A stretch of DNA of 64,000 nucleotides from Macrosoma leucophasiata (GCA_036365455.1 JAWQUS010000030.1:2480001-2544000); one strand, 5' to 3'. Positions 7,794 to 17,954 are shown, numbered from the stretch's first letter. The notes: generated from the sequence alone by a model not told the origin. Made by a program: numbers and translations.

Positions 7794-9773
7794 TTACGTT
7801 CGAAAATATTCCTTAACCCTTTTTTTGAACGTTATTTTTGAAGTGAGCTTACGTATATCCTCTGGAAGAGCATTCCACAAACGTACTACTTGGACAAGAA
7901 ATGAACTGGATACAAAGCTGGAACTGTGAAGTGGTATAGAAAGAATATTAGAATTATTAGAGCGCAATTGAAGTGAATGAGAAGACGAAAGATATTGAAA
8001 TTTGCATTTTAAATAAGAAGGAGATGTAGGATCGGTAAGAATAGAAAAAAGTTGGTTAAGAAGCCGTGCTTGTCTTCGCTGTCGAACAGGAAGCCAATGA
8101 AGTTTTGTTCGAAACGAAGAAACATGGTCAAACTTGCGAAGACAAAAAATAAAGCGGATTGAGTTATTAATTAATCGATCAAGTTTGTCCAATAAAATCT
8201 CATTTAGATCCGAATAACACACATCAGCATAATCAATGATGGGAAAAATGAGAGCCTGAACAAGACGAATCTTAGTTTCAATTGGCAGGAAATTTCTAAG
8301 TCGGTTGAGGGAATGAAGAGCACCATACACAGCTCGGCTCACCTCACTGATATGGACTCTCCAGCTTAGAGTTGCATCAATGTATAAGCCCAGATCCTTG
8401 ACGGCTGAAGAAAAAGTTATTATTTGACTTTCGTACTTGACCGGAGTAATAGCACTATAATTTAATTTACATAACTGTCGTGAACTACCAAGTATGATAG
8501 CTTGGCACTTATTCGGATTAACTTGGATGCCATATTTGTGAGACCAAGAACTAATTTTATCGAGGTTAAAGTTAATCCTGTCAATAGCACTATTGATATT
8601 ACCTACGTCTGATTGGCTATACAATTGTAAGTCATCTGCATAAAAATGGTAAGAGCAGTCCAACACATCTGAAAGAACGTTTATGAAAACTGAGAACAGT
8701 AGGGGAGAAAGAATGCCCCCTTGAGGGACACCTGCACTAAGATGACACCAGTTAGAAATAACTCCATTGCCCTTAACCGCCTGCTGCCTATTCTTGAGGT
8801 ACGAAGAAAACCAGTCAACAGCTTTAGAGGAAAAATTTAAATGTTTTAAGACAGCAAGGAGGATATCATGGTCAACCATGTTAAATGCGTTTGAAAAATC
8901 AATAAGGACCAAAATAGTGACCATCCTATCCTCCATGCCACTCCTAATATCCTCCGTTACCTTAAGTAAAGCAGTGGCGGTGCTGTGGCCAGCGCGAAAA
9001 CCGGATTGGAATTGAGATACAATATTATTATCGTGTAAGAAAGAAGAAACCCGTTTATGTACTACTGCTTCAAGAGTTTTGGAGAGAAACGGTAATATTG
9101 AGATAGGCCTATACTCCTTTAATTCACAGGGGTTATTAACTTTTGGAAGTGGGATCACGAATGCTTTTTGCCAAATCAAAGGAAATACCCCCGATGATAA
9201 AGAAAAATTAATGATATGCGTTAAAGTGGGAATAATGAACTGGAGTATAGGCATAATCATCATTCGACTTATTTCGTCACTGCCAACTGCGTTTGATTTG
9301 ATGGAGTTGATAACTTTTAGCGTTTCCTGTTCATTTATTTCACTGAATGAAAAGCTGTCAGTGGAGGGGTGAGACATGAGTGAAATTTCCGACAACGTGG
9401 TTTTTTTCACAGTAGAGTTAAGAGGGGAGATATGGGAAAAATAAGTAATAAAATCATTAGGACTAAAAAGATTACTATCTGAAGCTTTAGCAGTTTTACC
9501 AAAACCAAGAGAATGGAGAAATTTCCAAATGTCAGTCGGTGAAGAATCACAGATTTTATCAAAAAAATAGCGACGTTTGGCTGCCCTTACCATCTGATTA
9601 CATTGGTTCCGAGCGACCTTATACAGACTCCAGTTCTCGTCACACCTATCACGCTTAAAGATTCGGAAAGCTTTATCACGTCGTGACATCGCCATTCGAA
9701 CACCCACTGTCAACCAGGGTGCAGGCGGCCGCTTCAGTTTGACTGCTCTCATCGGTGCATGCGCGTCGTACAA
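7794..9773 (-). CDS. LINE-2 ORF2, reverse transcriptase part (frameshifted from the endonuclease)
   Basis: A 659-residue frame starting MYDAHAPMRAVKLKRPPAPW, a motif that in relatives lies in the linker between endonuclease and RT, so the ATG is not a true start. RT landmarks: PLPKVNNPCELKEYRPISIL (about 208), LIDFSNAFNMVDH with the first catalytic Asp (about 290), GVPQGGILSPLLF, and FYADDLQLY with the YADD box at about 378-381. The C-terminal section ends RLWNALPEDIRKLTSK, typical of the family. The reading frame differs from that of the upstream endonuclease frame, with a one-base loss in an A-run near 9,778-9,785. The protein would otherwise be full length. Confidence 0.9.
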   Translation of the reverse strand: MYDAHAPMRAVKLKRPPAPWLTVGVRMAMSRRDKAFRIFKRDRCDENWSLYKVARNQCNQMVRAAKRRYFFDKICDSSPTDIWKFLHSLGFGKTAKASDSNLFSPNDFITYFSHISPLNSTVKKTTLSEISLMSHPSTDSFSFSEINEQETLKVINSIKSNAVGSDEISRMMIMPILQFIIPTLTHIINFSLSSGVFPLIWQKAFVIPLPKVNNPCELKEYRPISILPFLSKTLEAVVHKRVSSFLHDNNIVSQFQSGFRAGHSTATALLKVTEDIRSGMEDRMVTILVLIDFSNAFNMVDHDILLAVLKHLNFSSKAVDWFSSYLKNRQQAVKGNGVISNWCHLSAGVPQGGILSPLLFSVFINVLSDVLDCSYHFYADDLQLYSQSDVGNINSAIDRINFNLDKISSWSHKYGIQVNPNKCQAIILGSSRQLCKLNYSAITPVKYESQIITFSSAVKDLGLYIDATLSWRVHISEVSRAVYGALHSLNRLRNFLPIETKIRLVQALIFPIIDYADVCYSDLNEILLDKLDRLINNSIRFIFCLRKFDHVSSFRTKLHWLPVRQRRQARLLNQLFSILTDPTSPSYLKCKFQYLSSSHSLQLRSNNSNILSIPLHSSSFVSSSFLVQVVRLWNALPEDIRKLTSKITFKKRVKEYFRT

Positions 9774-9775
9774 TT

Positions 9776-10720
9776 TCAGAATTTGTGTACGTTAAGGTGA
9801 GAAAGTTTTTCATCAACCGACGGCGCAGCATATACCGATGAGAAATCAAGACCAGCAGCGTCAGATTCTAGAATGTCAAAGTTAATGCTGCTAAAATTCC
9901 GTAGCCAGACTATGTTAGGCTTGGGTTTCGGAAGTTTGAGCTTATAGGCCAAATATATGAGGTCATGTAAAGAAAAACCAGGGGCTGGTACTTGACCATG
10001 CTTAATCACGCGACTTAGTGTAGACGTAACTATTAAATCAATCCAAGTGTCATAGGTGTTGATATTGTGATGGGTGGGACCTAGAGGTAAAATGGAAAGA
10101 TTGACTGACTTGAATATGTTTTGAAGTTTGGAAGAGAGAGGCGTAACCTTAAGAAGATTTGTGTTGAAATCACCCATGATGATGTGATGTGTGTAATCGA
10201 TACAGTGGGCATCCAGTACCAGTTCAAGATCGGAGAAAAAATCTGTTCCAGGAGGACAGTACACCACGCCTAGAAGTAGCTTGACATGATTGACTACTAT
10301 TTCTAGAAACAGATATTCTGCAGAAGCAGAATAAATAGAAGGTGAAGAAGAGATAACAGTATGTGGAATACTACTTCGAAGATATACGGCTACTCCCCCA
10401 CCACCCTTCCCAATTCTGTCATTCCTCAGTAAAACATACCCCGGGAGACTGAAAGAAGTGTTTGGCAGAGAAGGCTTGAACCAGCTTTCTGAAATTAAAA
10501 TAGCGTCTAATTTTGAACATGAAGAAAAGGTTTCAAGCAAATCATTGTAGTGTGAGGGAACGCTTTGTGCATTGAGGTGACATATGTTTAATGAATGTGA
10601 AATATTATCCAGTTCATAGTTTAATGAATTACCCAAAGTTAAAAGATCTTCAAAGGAATCATCAGTAGATGTGTTAAAGGCGCAAGCAGAATAAAATGAA
10701 TCATTATCATCATCGGACAT
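9776..10720 (-). CDS. LINE-2 ORF2, APE-type endonuclease part
   Basis: A 314-residue frame. Motifs in order: ICHLNAQS (Asn, about 48), LISESW (Glu, about 78), GGGGVAVYL, VVYCPPG, MGDFNTNL (about 182), TYDTWIDLIV, and SLHDLIYLAYKLK in place of the common SDH motif. The frame stops two bases before the RT frame opens, because of a single-base frameshift, so endonuclease and RT are no longer made as one protein. The upstream ATG follows the long inter-ORF region and gives a normal N-terminus for an ORF2. Confidence 0.85.
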   Translation of the reverse strand: MSDDDNDSFYSACAFNTSTDDSFEDLLTLGNSLNYELDNISHSLNICHLNAQSVPSHYNDLLETFSSCSKLDAILISESWFKPSLPNTSFSLPGYVLLRNDRIGKGGGGVAVYLRSSIPHTVISSSPSIYSASAEYLFLEIVVNHVKLLLGVVYCPPGTDFFSDLELVLDAHCIDYTHHIIMGDFNTNLLKVTPLSSKLQNIFKSVNLSILPLGPTHHNINTYDTWIDLIVTSTLSRVIKHGQVPAPGFSLHDLIYLAYKLKLPKPKPNIVWLRNFSSINFDILESDAAGLDFSSVYAAPSVDEKLSHLNVHKF

Positions 10721-11728
10721 AATAAATAAATTATAATGGTATGTATAAATTAATAATTAATATGTATATATAATTAAATATAACCTCAATTAAAGAATAG
10801 ACAGAAGAAGAACAAATTGGCAAAGAAGAAATCATATGCCAGTCCCGCCGGTTGATCACTGGGAGAAAACGTAACAATACAACAGTAGGTGCATATATAG
10901 TAATCTTCGAGTAATATTAATATATTCCACTGGTATACAATATACTCATAGTGACACTACGCGAGCTTATACACAAATTAACACAATTAAAAAAACATAA
11001 ATAAAAAAAAAAACACACATTTTTACTTAAAAGTAATAGTGGGGGTACACATACAATTGTAAATATAAAATAACATTAAGTAAGGTATAACACAAAAATT
11101 ATGTGTAAAATTTTTTTTTTCACATAAAGGTATTCTGCGTTTACAAATAAAAATATAAATATAAAATATTAAGAAGAATACCGTTACGTATTTTAACGAA
11201 TACAACATATACAATTATGCAATTCATTTTCGGTTAACTATTCTGTAAGTGCACATAGGTACACATGTAAAAAAATCTATCTAATCTAAAACATAAATCC
11301 ATATAATGTACCCAAAAACCATCCAAAAACCCAAGAGCCAACAATGAAGTATCACTGATATACCTAGTGAACCAAACATCACTTCCTTATCAACTAAAAA
11401 AATAAATAAAAACGTATCCATAATAAAACACAACAATTCTGTGCACGCGCACTGCCACATGTAAAAGGAAAAATAATAAAATAATACAATACCCAAAAAT
11501 GCTGGAGTCCAAAACAACTATCCTATAAGTGAGTGAATGAATTGCTTTCTATGTTTTGATTTTTTCTTTTTTTCAATCTAATACTTTTTAAGATAACCCA
11601 CAATAGCTCAAATTATGAAGATAAAGAGTGCATGTATCAAAAAAAAAAAGTGAACCTGAAATATTACCTACTTGAAGTCAAGTCAATGTGAACACTGAAA
11701 ACAGCAAAGCAACATATTCCACGACAAC
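10721..11728 (-). other. LINE-2 inter-ORF region, T-rich in sense
   Basis: About 1 kb separates ORF1 and ORF2. It holds two short hydrophobic open frames (11,023-11,214 and 11,281-11,517). They are poor gene candidates, but they echo the hydrophobic inter-ORF frames of LINE-1 and LINE-3. Confidence 0.5.
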
Positions 11729-12331
11729 CTATTTGTTTTTCAAGCGAGCTGCTCGCTTAATTTTCTGCTGCGCTTCAGTCTTGTTCGCGTCAACGATACC
11801 AGAAGAGGCTGAAGCCTGATGTTCATTATCACTAGTCGGCCCGCTGGAATCTTCCGGAAAGCTAGAGATGTCATCAGCTGAGAAAATCCTTTGCTTGGAT
11901 CCGTCTCGAAGTTTAACAAATATATTGCCCTCCAGAGTCCAGCAATTGCGCACACCAAACCTCTTGCGAGCTTGAAGAAAAAGAGCCTGTCTACGGGGTG
12001 TGAGAAACTCTGATAAAACAAGTGAAGTGCCCTTGAAACTTGTCTTTTTTCTCCACACTGCTGACTTGAAGGCTATATCACAAAAGCGCACCAATACCGG
12101 TCGACACTTGCCGTCAATAGGCTTCCCCAGACGATGACATACACGGAACCCTGAATTAGATGCATCCTTCACCCCGAGCTTATTTTCGAAAATCTTCATT
12201 ATATGTTCTGACAAATAACCTTCACATTTCTCGGGGACTCCATTAACCAGTAGATATTTGCGCCTGTGCCTCATCTCCATGGTATCTAATGCTTTAGAAA
12301 ATTCAGCTATTTGTTGCCGAAGTAGACAAAA
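11729..12331 (-). CDS. LINE-2 ORF1, N-terminally truncated RNA-binding protein
   Basis: About 200 residues of an ORF1 protein. It has an RRM-like segment beginning RKYLLVNGVPEKCEGYL, then RVCHRLGKP and PVLVRFCDIAFK. An FP25K-like C-terminal domain follows (VLSEFLTPRRQALFLQARKR, WTLEGNIFVKL), then an acidic Ser-rich stretch and a basic tail KIKRAARLKNK. The open frame continues up to an ATG at 12,352, but the first seven codons come from the flanking HelA sequence: the same ATGAAACAAACACTAAATCT occurs at 17,577-17,596 without the LINE. The zinc-finger/coiled-coil N-terminus expected from the family is missing. Confidence 0.75.
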   Translation of the reverse strand, partial: FCLLRQQIAEFSKALDTMEMRHRRKYLLVNGVPEKCEGYLSEHIMKIFENKLGVKDASNSGFRVCHRLGKPIDGKCRPVLVRFCDIAFKSAVWRKKTSFKGTSLVLSEFLTPRRQALFLQARKRFGVRNCWTLEGNIFVKLRDGSKQRIFSADDISSFPEDSSGPTSDNEHQASASSGIVDANKTEAQQKIKRAARLKNK

Positions 12332-12339
12332 AAGATTTA
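12332..12339. repeat. Target site duplication of LINE-2, right copy
   Basis: AAGATTTA, identical to 7,461-7,468. Confidence 0.8.
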
Positions 12340-12503
12340 GTGTTTGTTTCATGTGAATCGGTTCAGAAATAAAAAAGTTATGTCAATTTAAAGAATCGTA
12401 TCGAATATTTTTAAGCTATTCTGTATCATAGTTCTACCTTTTAGTGGGTTTTGTACCTAAAAGGTAAAAGTGGACCCTACGGATTACTAATCCTCCGCTG
12501 TCT

Positions 12504-12537
<34 letters not shown>

Positions 12538-13266
12538 CACCAGGCTGTATCTCATAAATAGTGATAGCTAGAAAGGTAACATTTTCACAAATTATGTATT
12601 TCTGTTACCGCTGTAATGTAGACGCTTAAAATTTTCACAGTCTTGTGTTGTATTGTAGCCTCCATAATAAATCTATATACATACAAATAAATAAAATTGG
12701 ATTGTCTGTTTGTAATATTATAATAACCGCTTATTACTTAACGCATATGTATGTATACACGGTACATATATCTTACAATTTTTGTCTGTCTGTCTGTCTG
12801 TCTGTCTGTTTGGCGGGGCTAATCTTGGGAACGGCTTGACCGATTTTGACGGGACATTCACTTGCAGATAGCTGATGTGGTAAGGAGTAACTTAGGCTAC
12901 TTTTATCTCCATACATCCATACACACATACATACCTACATACAAATAAGTAGAATTGGAGTGTATCCGACTTTGACGGGTCTTTCACTAGCAGCTAGCTG
13001 ATGTGATAAGGAGTAACTTAGGCTACTTTTATCTCCATACAACCATACATACATACATACCTACATACAAATAAACAGAATTTGAGTGTCTCCGATTTTG
13101 ACGGAATTTTTACTGGCAGATAGCTGATGTCATAAAGGAGTAACTTACGCTACTTTTATACTAGCTGCGCTTACGACTTCGTCCGGGTTAGATATTGAAC
13201 AATCATATTTTTTCTCACGTGGACGAAGTCACGGGCACAGCTAATCTCATATAAACTTATAGAGAA

Positions 13267-13388
13267 CTAGCTGTTGCCCGCGGCGGGTTTTCGCGTAACC
13301 TGAGACATCTCATCAAATCATCCCATGGCATCCCACAGGAATGTTTTTTTTTCGGGATGAAAGTATCCTATAATCTATGTATCCTACA
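13267..13388 (-). mobile_element. HelC-type Helitron fragment, 3' end
   Basis: On the minus strand it ends GCCCGCGGGCAACAGCTAG-like, with the inverted match GGGATGCCATGGGATGATTT to HelC at 6,630-6,847. Truncated at its 5' side. Confidence 0.5.
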
Positions 13389-13471
13389 CGGACGAAGTCT
13401 TGGACTTCGTCCGTGTAGATACTGAACAATCATATTTTTTCTCACGTAGACGAAGTCGCGGGCACAGCTAG
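13389..13471 (+). mobile_element. HelA-type 3' terminus with a new hairpin
   Basis: Ends CGCGGGCACAGCTAG. At its left edge a perfect 14-bp stem (ACACGGACGAAGTC, loop TTG, complement) spans 13,389-13,419, formed where the fragment abuts its neighbour. Confidence 0.5.
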
Positions 13472-13558
13472 TTCATAATCAAATCGTAAAGTTCATACAT
13501 TTATTTGCCAAGGTACCTACTCTGGAGCCTGAACGGCTTGACAGGCTTGTGGCTTGAG

Positions 13559-13652
13559 GCACCACCGCATTACCTAATTAGCGGCAAGTATATTAGGTAA
13601 TGCGGTGGTGCCTACGCCCGCGAGCTCCGTCACTGGAGCTCTACCACCAGTT
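13559..13652 (-). mobile_element. SINE-A head fragment with a 20-bp hairpin
   Basis: GCACCACCGCATTACCTAAT (13,559-13,578) and its exact complement (13,592-13,611) are two SINE-A heads placed in opposite orientation, followed by the rest of a minus-strand head to 13,652. Confidence 0.65.
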
Positions 13653-13666
13653 AGATAAATAATAAT

Positions 13667-13823
13667 TTCCGCCACTGAGGCATAACATCTTAGGTGTGCC
13701 TTAGGCCTCAGGAGTGGTAACGCATCTGCATCTGGACCTTGGTCTTTGTGTGGGTGTCTATAGGCTGCAGTCATCACTTAACATCAATGTGAACTGCATG
13801 CTTGATTGCCCCTTTTCATTAGA
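13667..13823 (+). mobile_element. SINE-A tail half
   Basis: Matches the SINE-A 3' half from the AGAGGCATAAC region to the TGCTTG tail, plus orientation, and faces the minus-strand head just upstream. The head-to-tail inversion suggests local rearrangement. Confidence 0.7.
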
Positions 13824-14035
13824 TCGTTAAATTGGATCACGTTCCGTAAAATCTTAAGCCTTGGTATTTGATATTTAAATTCATTAAAATTTTAACTTTA
13901 TACACAATGATGTAATATTAACATATCTTAATTCATCCTATTATTAGATACATAATACTCTTATGATGGTGCTTGTTTGTCACATGTACCTACATACAAT
14001 TAAAAATATATATAAAAAAATAAAAAAAATAAAAT

Positions 14036-14238
14036 AAAATACGCTTACACTCACAGCCCCACAGTAGGTATAAACCTGTGTCGTGGGTGCCGTTGTACAC
14101 ATACAACACATACACAAACACCCAGACCCGAAACAAATATCTGTAGGCCATACAAATATTTGTCCCGGTGCGGGGATCGAACCCGCGACCCTTCGAATCA
14201 AACGATGGTTTCACACCGCTGGACTAACCGGGTCGTCA
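14036..14238 (-). mobile_element. SINE-B copy 1 (tRNA-derived)
   Basis: On the minus strand it begins TGACGACCCGGTTAGTCCAG, with A box TTAGTCCAGCGG and B box GGTTCGATCCC, then CCGCACCGGGACAAATATTT, a TG/CA-rich body and an AT-rich tail toward 14,000. Five copies occur in the window. The cloverleaf is incomplete, so it is a SINE rather than a tRNA gene. Confidence 0.8.
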
Positions 14239-14317
14239 TATTTTAGTTTAAACTCGGTGAGAGCTGATTATTCGTTGTTACATTATATACCTGTATAAAA
14301 TATTTTCATGTGTTAAT

Positions 14318-14470
14318 ATTTTAGTTTGTCCTTAATGTAAATTCTCTAAGCTCTCGTAGTCTGATTGGTTGCCTTAATAAATCACAGAACGTGAAATTAA
14401 TAATCACGCTCGGGTGGAGCGCAATGCTCAGCAATTATTCTGTACTCTGTGGTTGAGATACCTTCATCCG
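14318..14470. repeat. Dispersed repeat, copy 1 of 2
   Basis: Shares CTGATTGGTTGCCTTAATAA, AATCACAGAACGTG and TTCTGTGGTTGAGATA with 15,082-15,232 in the same order and orientation. Internal short inverted repeats (TCACAGAA / TTCTGTGG) suggest a MITE-like element. Confidence 0.5.
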
Positions 14471-14607
14471 ACGAGTTTATCGTGTATTAAGCCTAGAGGG
14501 GAAAGTAGAGACAACACTAAAATATTACTAAGATATCTTATAGAATAACAAATTTGAAATATCTTTTTCGCTGATGAAAAGGAACTACAATTTGAATAAA
14601 TTATGAC

Positions 14608-14942
14608 ACACATTTTCTAACTGCCTCAGTAGCGTAGTGGTAGCCGGCCACTACTATTACGCTGGAGGTCCTGGGTTCGATTCCGATCGATATTAGAGAT
14701 AACGGTTTAAAATCCTTAATATCTGCTTCTATTGGGATCTTTCCATTTTCTGGAAGTTTCCCAGTACCCCGGAGTTTGGTAATGTGCCCGGAGATGGCAA
14801 CAGGTTTGCCACCTGTTACATGGGCCAAAACGTAACCGGCGAGTCGTGGGTGTTTGCATGTGTGATTGAATGCATGCATTTACCTCTGCCTACCCCTTCG
14901 GGGATTACAGGCGTGAAGTTACGTTTTACACATTTTCTAACT
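14608..14942 (+). mobile_element. SINE-D copy 1 with 15-bp target duplication
   Basis: The element is 14,623-14,927, flanked by perfect copies of ACACATTTTCTAACT (14,608-14,622 and 14,928-14,942). The tRNA-like head GCCTCAGTAGCGTAGTGGT has a canonical A box, and GGTTCGATTCC is the B box. The 3' end, CTCTGCCTACCCCTTCGGGG followed by GGCGTGAAGTTAC, resembles the 3' end of the RTE element at 59,681-60,264. Confidence 0.85.
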
Positions 14943-15081
14943 TGTTTATTCTCGCTATATTTGTGGACGTATGTTTAAATGTGTCTTGTGATTTAAATGA
15001 AATACTTACCTTTATTGAACTTCGGTAAACGCCAAATTTTAAATTTCCAATATTTTCATATCTGATGTTTATATTTTCATT

Positions 15082-15232
15082 GTTCTTAATGTAAGTTCTC
15101 TAAACTCTCTTAGTCTGATTGGTTGCCTTAATAAATCACAGAACGTGGAATGAATAATCACGCTCGAGTGGCGTGGAGCGCCACGCTCTGTAATTATTCT
15201 GTATTCTGTGGTTGAGATATTTTCATTTATTC
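15082..15232. repeat. Dispersed repeat, copy 2 of 2
   Basis: Same family as 14,318-14,470, with an added palindrome GGCGTGGAGCGCCACGC in the middle. Confidence 0.5.
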
Positions 15233-15544
15233 ATGCATTTATTTATTTGTGTATAAGTAAATAAATGTTTACACATGTTGTCGCTTCATTTTTATCATAA
15301 GTTTATTGAAGTAAATTAATAATACTGTACTTATATTGATGTAAATTAATAAATGCTTAGTGGAAGCTAATAATAATATATTTCCAACCCTAACTTGGAC
15401 TAAAAAGGATAAGGTCCACGTTGAGTCCGTTTAGCACCTTTTACACTATATCAAAAGATAGAGAAAAATACGTTAAGTCATGGAAAAATACTCAAAATAT
15501 ATTTTTTGTCGGAAATATTTTATTTTTTGGAATTTTTGTATGAC
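15233..15544. other. AT-rich spacer, nothing recognised
   Basis: No frame, repeat or structure recognised. Confidence 0.3.
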
Positions 15545-16117
15545 AACAATATGTCAGTGAACTATAGAAATTAGAGAAAAAAACGAAAAGAAAAATTTGA
15601 CTTCGGGCAGGAATTGAACCTGCGACCATTTGATAACGGTTTTACTGGTGGTAGAGCTCCAGTGACGGAGCTCGCGGGCGTAGGCACCACCGCATTACCT
15701 AATATACTTGCCGCTAAATGGTAGTGTTCAGCACTATCGTGTTCCGGTCAGGTGGTAATGTACGGCCCTGTAATTTCCGGCACAGAGGCATAACACCTTA
15801 GGCCTCAGGAGTGGTAACGCATCTGCATTTTTACCTCTGGTCATTGTGTGGGTGTCTATAGGCTGCAGTCATTATTTAACATCAACGTGAACTGTATGCT
15901 CGTTTGCCACTTTTAAAATATAAAAAAAAACCAGTCCAGCCGCTTTACCACTAAGCACAGACCAATCAGCCTTCCTTCTATAGTCGATGCCACGAAGCTA
16001 CCGAAGTAGTGGCAAAGTAGTAATTGTGGTAAAGCAGCTGGACGTCAAATTTTTCATTCCGTTTTTTTTTAAATTTATATAGTTCACTCGGATGTGATAT
16101 TGCGAAAAATAAATAGT
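15545..16117 (-). mobile_element. tFB copy 1: foldback element with tRNA-like core, split by SINE-A
   Basis: The left arm has GTGAACTATAGAAATTAGAG, GAAAAATTTGACTTCGGGCA and the tRNA-like 3' half. The right arm carries CACTCGGATGTGATATTGCG and AAAAATAAATAGTAGTAC, the inverse of left ends seen at 34,801-34,830. A SINE-A copy (15,641-15,933) sits inside the tRNA-like core. With it removed the element is about 280 bp. Confidence 0.55.
15641..15933 (+). mobile_element. SINE-A full-length copy nested in tFB
   Basis: Complete head and A-rich tail (AAAATATAAAAAAAAA). The host tRNA-like sequence resumes with CAGTCCAGCCGCTTTACCAC, as in the uninterrupted copy at 34,850-34,952. Confidence 0.85.
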
Positions 16118-16170
16118 AGTACAACAATCTGTCATCATTGTTTGATATTAATAATAAATAATAATAATAA

Positions 16171-16371
16171 AATACGCTTACACTCACAGCCCCACAGTAG
16201 GTATAAACCTGTGTCGTGGGTGCCGTTGTACACATACAACACATACACAAACACCCAGACCCGAAACAAATATCTGTAGGCCATACAAACATTTGTCCCG
16301 GTGCGGGGATCGAACCCGCGACCCTTCGAATCAAACGGTCATCTCACACCGCTGGACTAACCGGGCCGTCA
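16171..16371 (-). mobile_element. SINE-B copy 2
   Basis: Nearly identical to copy 1, with the same boxes and the AT-rich tail toward 16,140. Confidence 0.8.
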
Positions 16372-16379
16372 AATAAATA

Positions 16380-16615
16380 ATATTTCGCAATAACACATGC
16401 TTGTGAAATATATTTTATTTTAAAGAAAAATGGAAAGAATAATTCGACCTCAGGCGAGACTCGACCTCGCGGCCTACTGGGATTCCAGTCCAGCCGCTCT
16501 TCCAACTGAGCTACCGAAGTCCTAGGACTTAGAAGGTAACATCCCCTGGTATTTATCTTTTCAATATTTTTAATGTAGAGGTCGAATTATTCGTTCCATT
16601 TTTCTTTAAATAAAA
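16380..16615 (-). mobile_element. tFB copy 2: tRNA-like core between inverted arms
   Basis: The arm AAAGAAAAATGGAAAGAATA at about 16,420 is complementary to the arm ending TTCCATTTTTCTTTAAA at about 16,611. The minus-strand core GGTAGCTCAGTTGGAAGAGC with B box GAGGTCGAGTCTC resembles a tRNA. The anticodon-loop position reads GGA, but the variable arm is wrong for tRNA-Ser. A 40-bp scrap of HelA (16,536-16,576) interrupts the right arm. Confidence 0.55.
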
Positions 16616-16818
16616 TCTGTCATCATATTGCTACTATGATATTCTTGTTTTGAAATATACTTACGACAATTAATTGAAGGTATGATAAACGATTTGATTA
16701 ACTGAAAATTACTTATTATTTTATGCTTCTTCTCTTAATATAGTATACAAGGTGCGGGCCCAAGCTCCATACATTTTGAAACGTCTACCTTACCATAAAC
16801 GAATTACCATATTCAGAA

Positions 16819-17954
16819 CTAGCTGTGCCCGCGACTTCGTCTACGTGAGAAAAAATATGATTATTCAGTATCTACACGGACGAAGTCGTGGGCGCAGCTA
16901 GTATAAAAGTAGCGTAAGTTACTCCTTATGACATCAGATATCTGCCAGTGAAAATCCCGTCGTAATCGGAGACACTCAAATTCTGTTTATTTGTATGTAG
17001 GTATGTATGTATGTATGGTTGTATGGAGATAAAAGTAGCCTAAGTTACTCCTTACCACATCAGCTATCTGCCAGTGAATGTCGCGTCAAAATCGGTCAAG
17101 CCGTTCCCAAGATTAGCCCCGCCAAACAGACAGACAGACAGACAAAAATTGTAAGGTATATGTACCCTGTATACATATGCGTTAAGTAAAAAGCGGTTAT
17201 TTTAATATTACAAACAGACAATCCAATTTTATTTATTTGTATGTATATAGATTTATTATGGAGGCTACAATACAACATAAGACCTACAAATTCTGTGAAA
17301 ATTTTAGGCGTCTACATTATAGCGGTAACAGAAATACATAATTTGTGAAAATGTTACCTTTCTAGCTATCACTATTTATGAGATACAGCCTGTTGACAGA
17401 CAAACGGACGCACGGACAGACAGACAGACAGCGGAGGATTAGTTATCCGTAGGGTCCGTTTTTACCTATAAAGTACGAAGCTCCCTAAAAGATAGAACTA
17501 AGATACACAATAGCTTAAAAATATTCGATACGATTCTTTAAATTGACAAAACTTTTTTATTTCTGAACCGATTCACATGAAACAAACACTAAATCTTAAG
17601 TGAAACTTACCACAATATATTAAACCGCTAATGTGGAAACCGCAAATCGAATAAGCCGTTTCTGATATTAGCGTGCACAAACACACAGACAAACAGACAT
17701 TTTTTTCGGGATAAAAAGTACCCAGTGTTGTGCACCAAAGGTTAAAGTATAATTATACCAAGTTTCATTGTAATCTTAAGGACCCTTCGTTTTTATGTGA
17801 TGCTTGAACAAACAGACAGACAGACAGACAGACTTAAAAATCTAATCACATATTTGTGTTCGGTATCGATCTAATAACATCCCCTGGTATTTATTTTTTC
17901 AATATTTGTAATGTACAGAATTTACTCTTCTACGGATTTATTATAAGTATAGAT
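16819..17954 (-). mobile_element. HelA copy 2: uninterrupted Helitron-like element
   Basis: On the minus strand it begins TCTATACTTATAATAAATCC and ends GTCGCGGGCACAGCTAG. It is the inverted counterpart of 7,122-13,244 without LINE-2. Its last 83 bp (16,819-16,901) form a foldback with CTAGCTG...GCCC arms. Three (TCTG)n blocks are included. No coding capacity. Confidence 0.7.

Larger units (their letters stand above)
7469..12331 (-). mobile_element. LINE-2: CR1/Jockey-group non-LTR retrotransposon, 5'-truncated
   Basis: Minus-strand order is a truncated ORF1 (about 12,331-11,729), a T-rich inter-ORF region (11,728-10,721), ORF2 endonuclease part, ORF2 reverse transcriptase part, a 325-bp 3' UTR, an AATAAAG signal and an (AAAT)n tail (about 7,469-7,487). 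Both ends are fixed by the AAGATTTA duplication and by the empty site at 17,590. The element measures 4,863 bp and is truncated inside ORF1. Confidence 0.85.
7122..13244 (+). mobile_element. HelA copy 1: Helitron-like element split by LINE-2
   Basis: The left part (7,122-7,468) begins TCTATACTTATAATAAATC. The right part (12,332-13,244) ends GTCACGGGCACAGCTAA. Removal of LINE-2 and one copy of the 8-bp duplication would give an element of about 1.25 kb that matches, inverted, the uninterrupted copy at 16,819-17,954. It contains several (TCTG)n blocks, which generate spurious LSVCLSVCL reading frames, and a CTRR-type terminus. No rep/helicase gene. Confidence 0.7.

Noticed and set aside
12332..12352. 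True start codon of LINE-2 ORF1
   Set aside because: The first seven codons lie in flanking HelA sequence, which also exists without the LINE at 17,577-17,597.
12645..12839. Frames containing LSVCLSVCL (also 17,096-17,278, 35,498-35,911)
   Set aside because: They arise from (TCTG)n blocks inside Helitron-like repeats.
14150..14238. tRNA genes at the SINE-B heads
   Set aside because: Five near-identical copies with a common unrelated 3' body and A/T tail are SINEs; the cloverleaf is incomplete.
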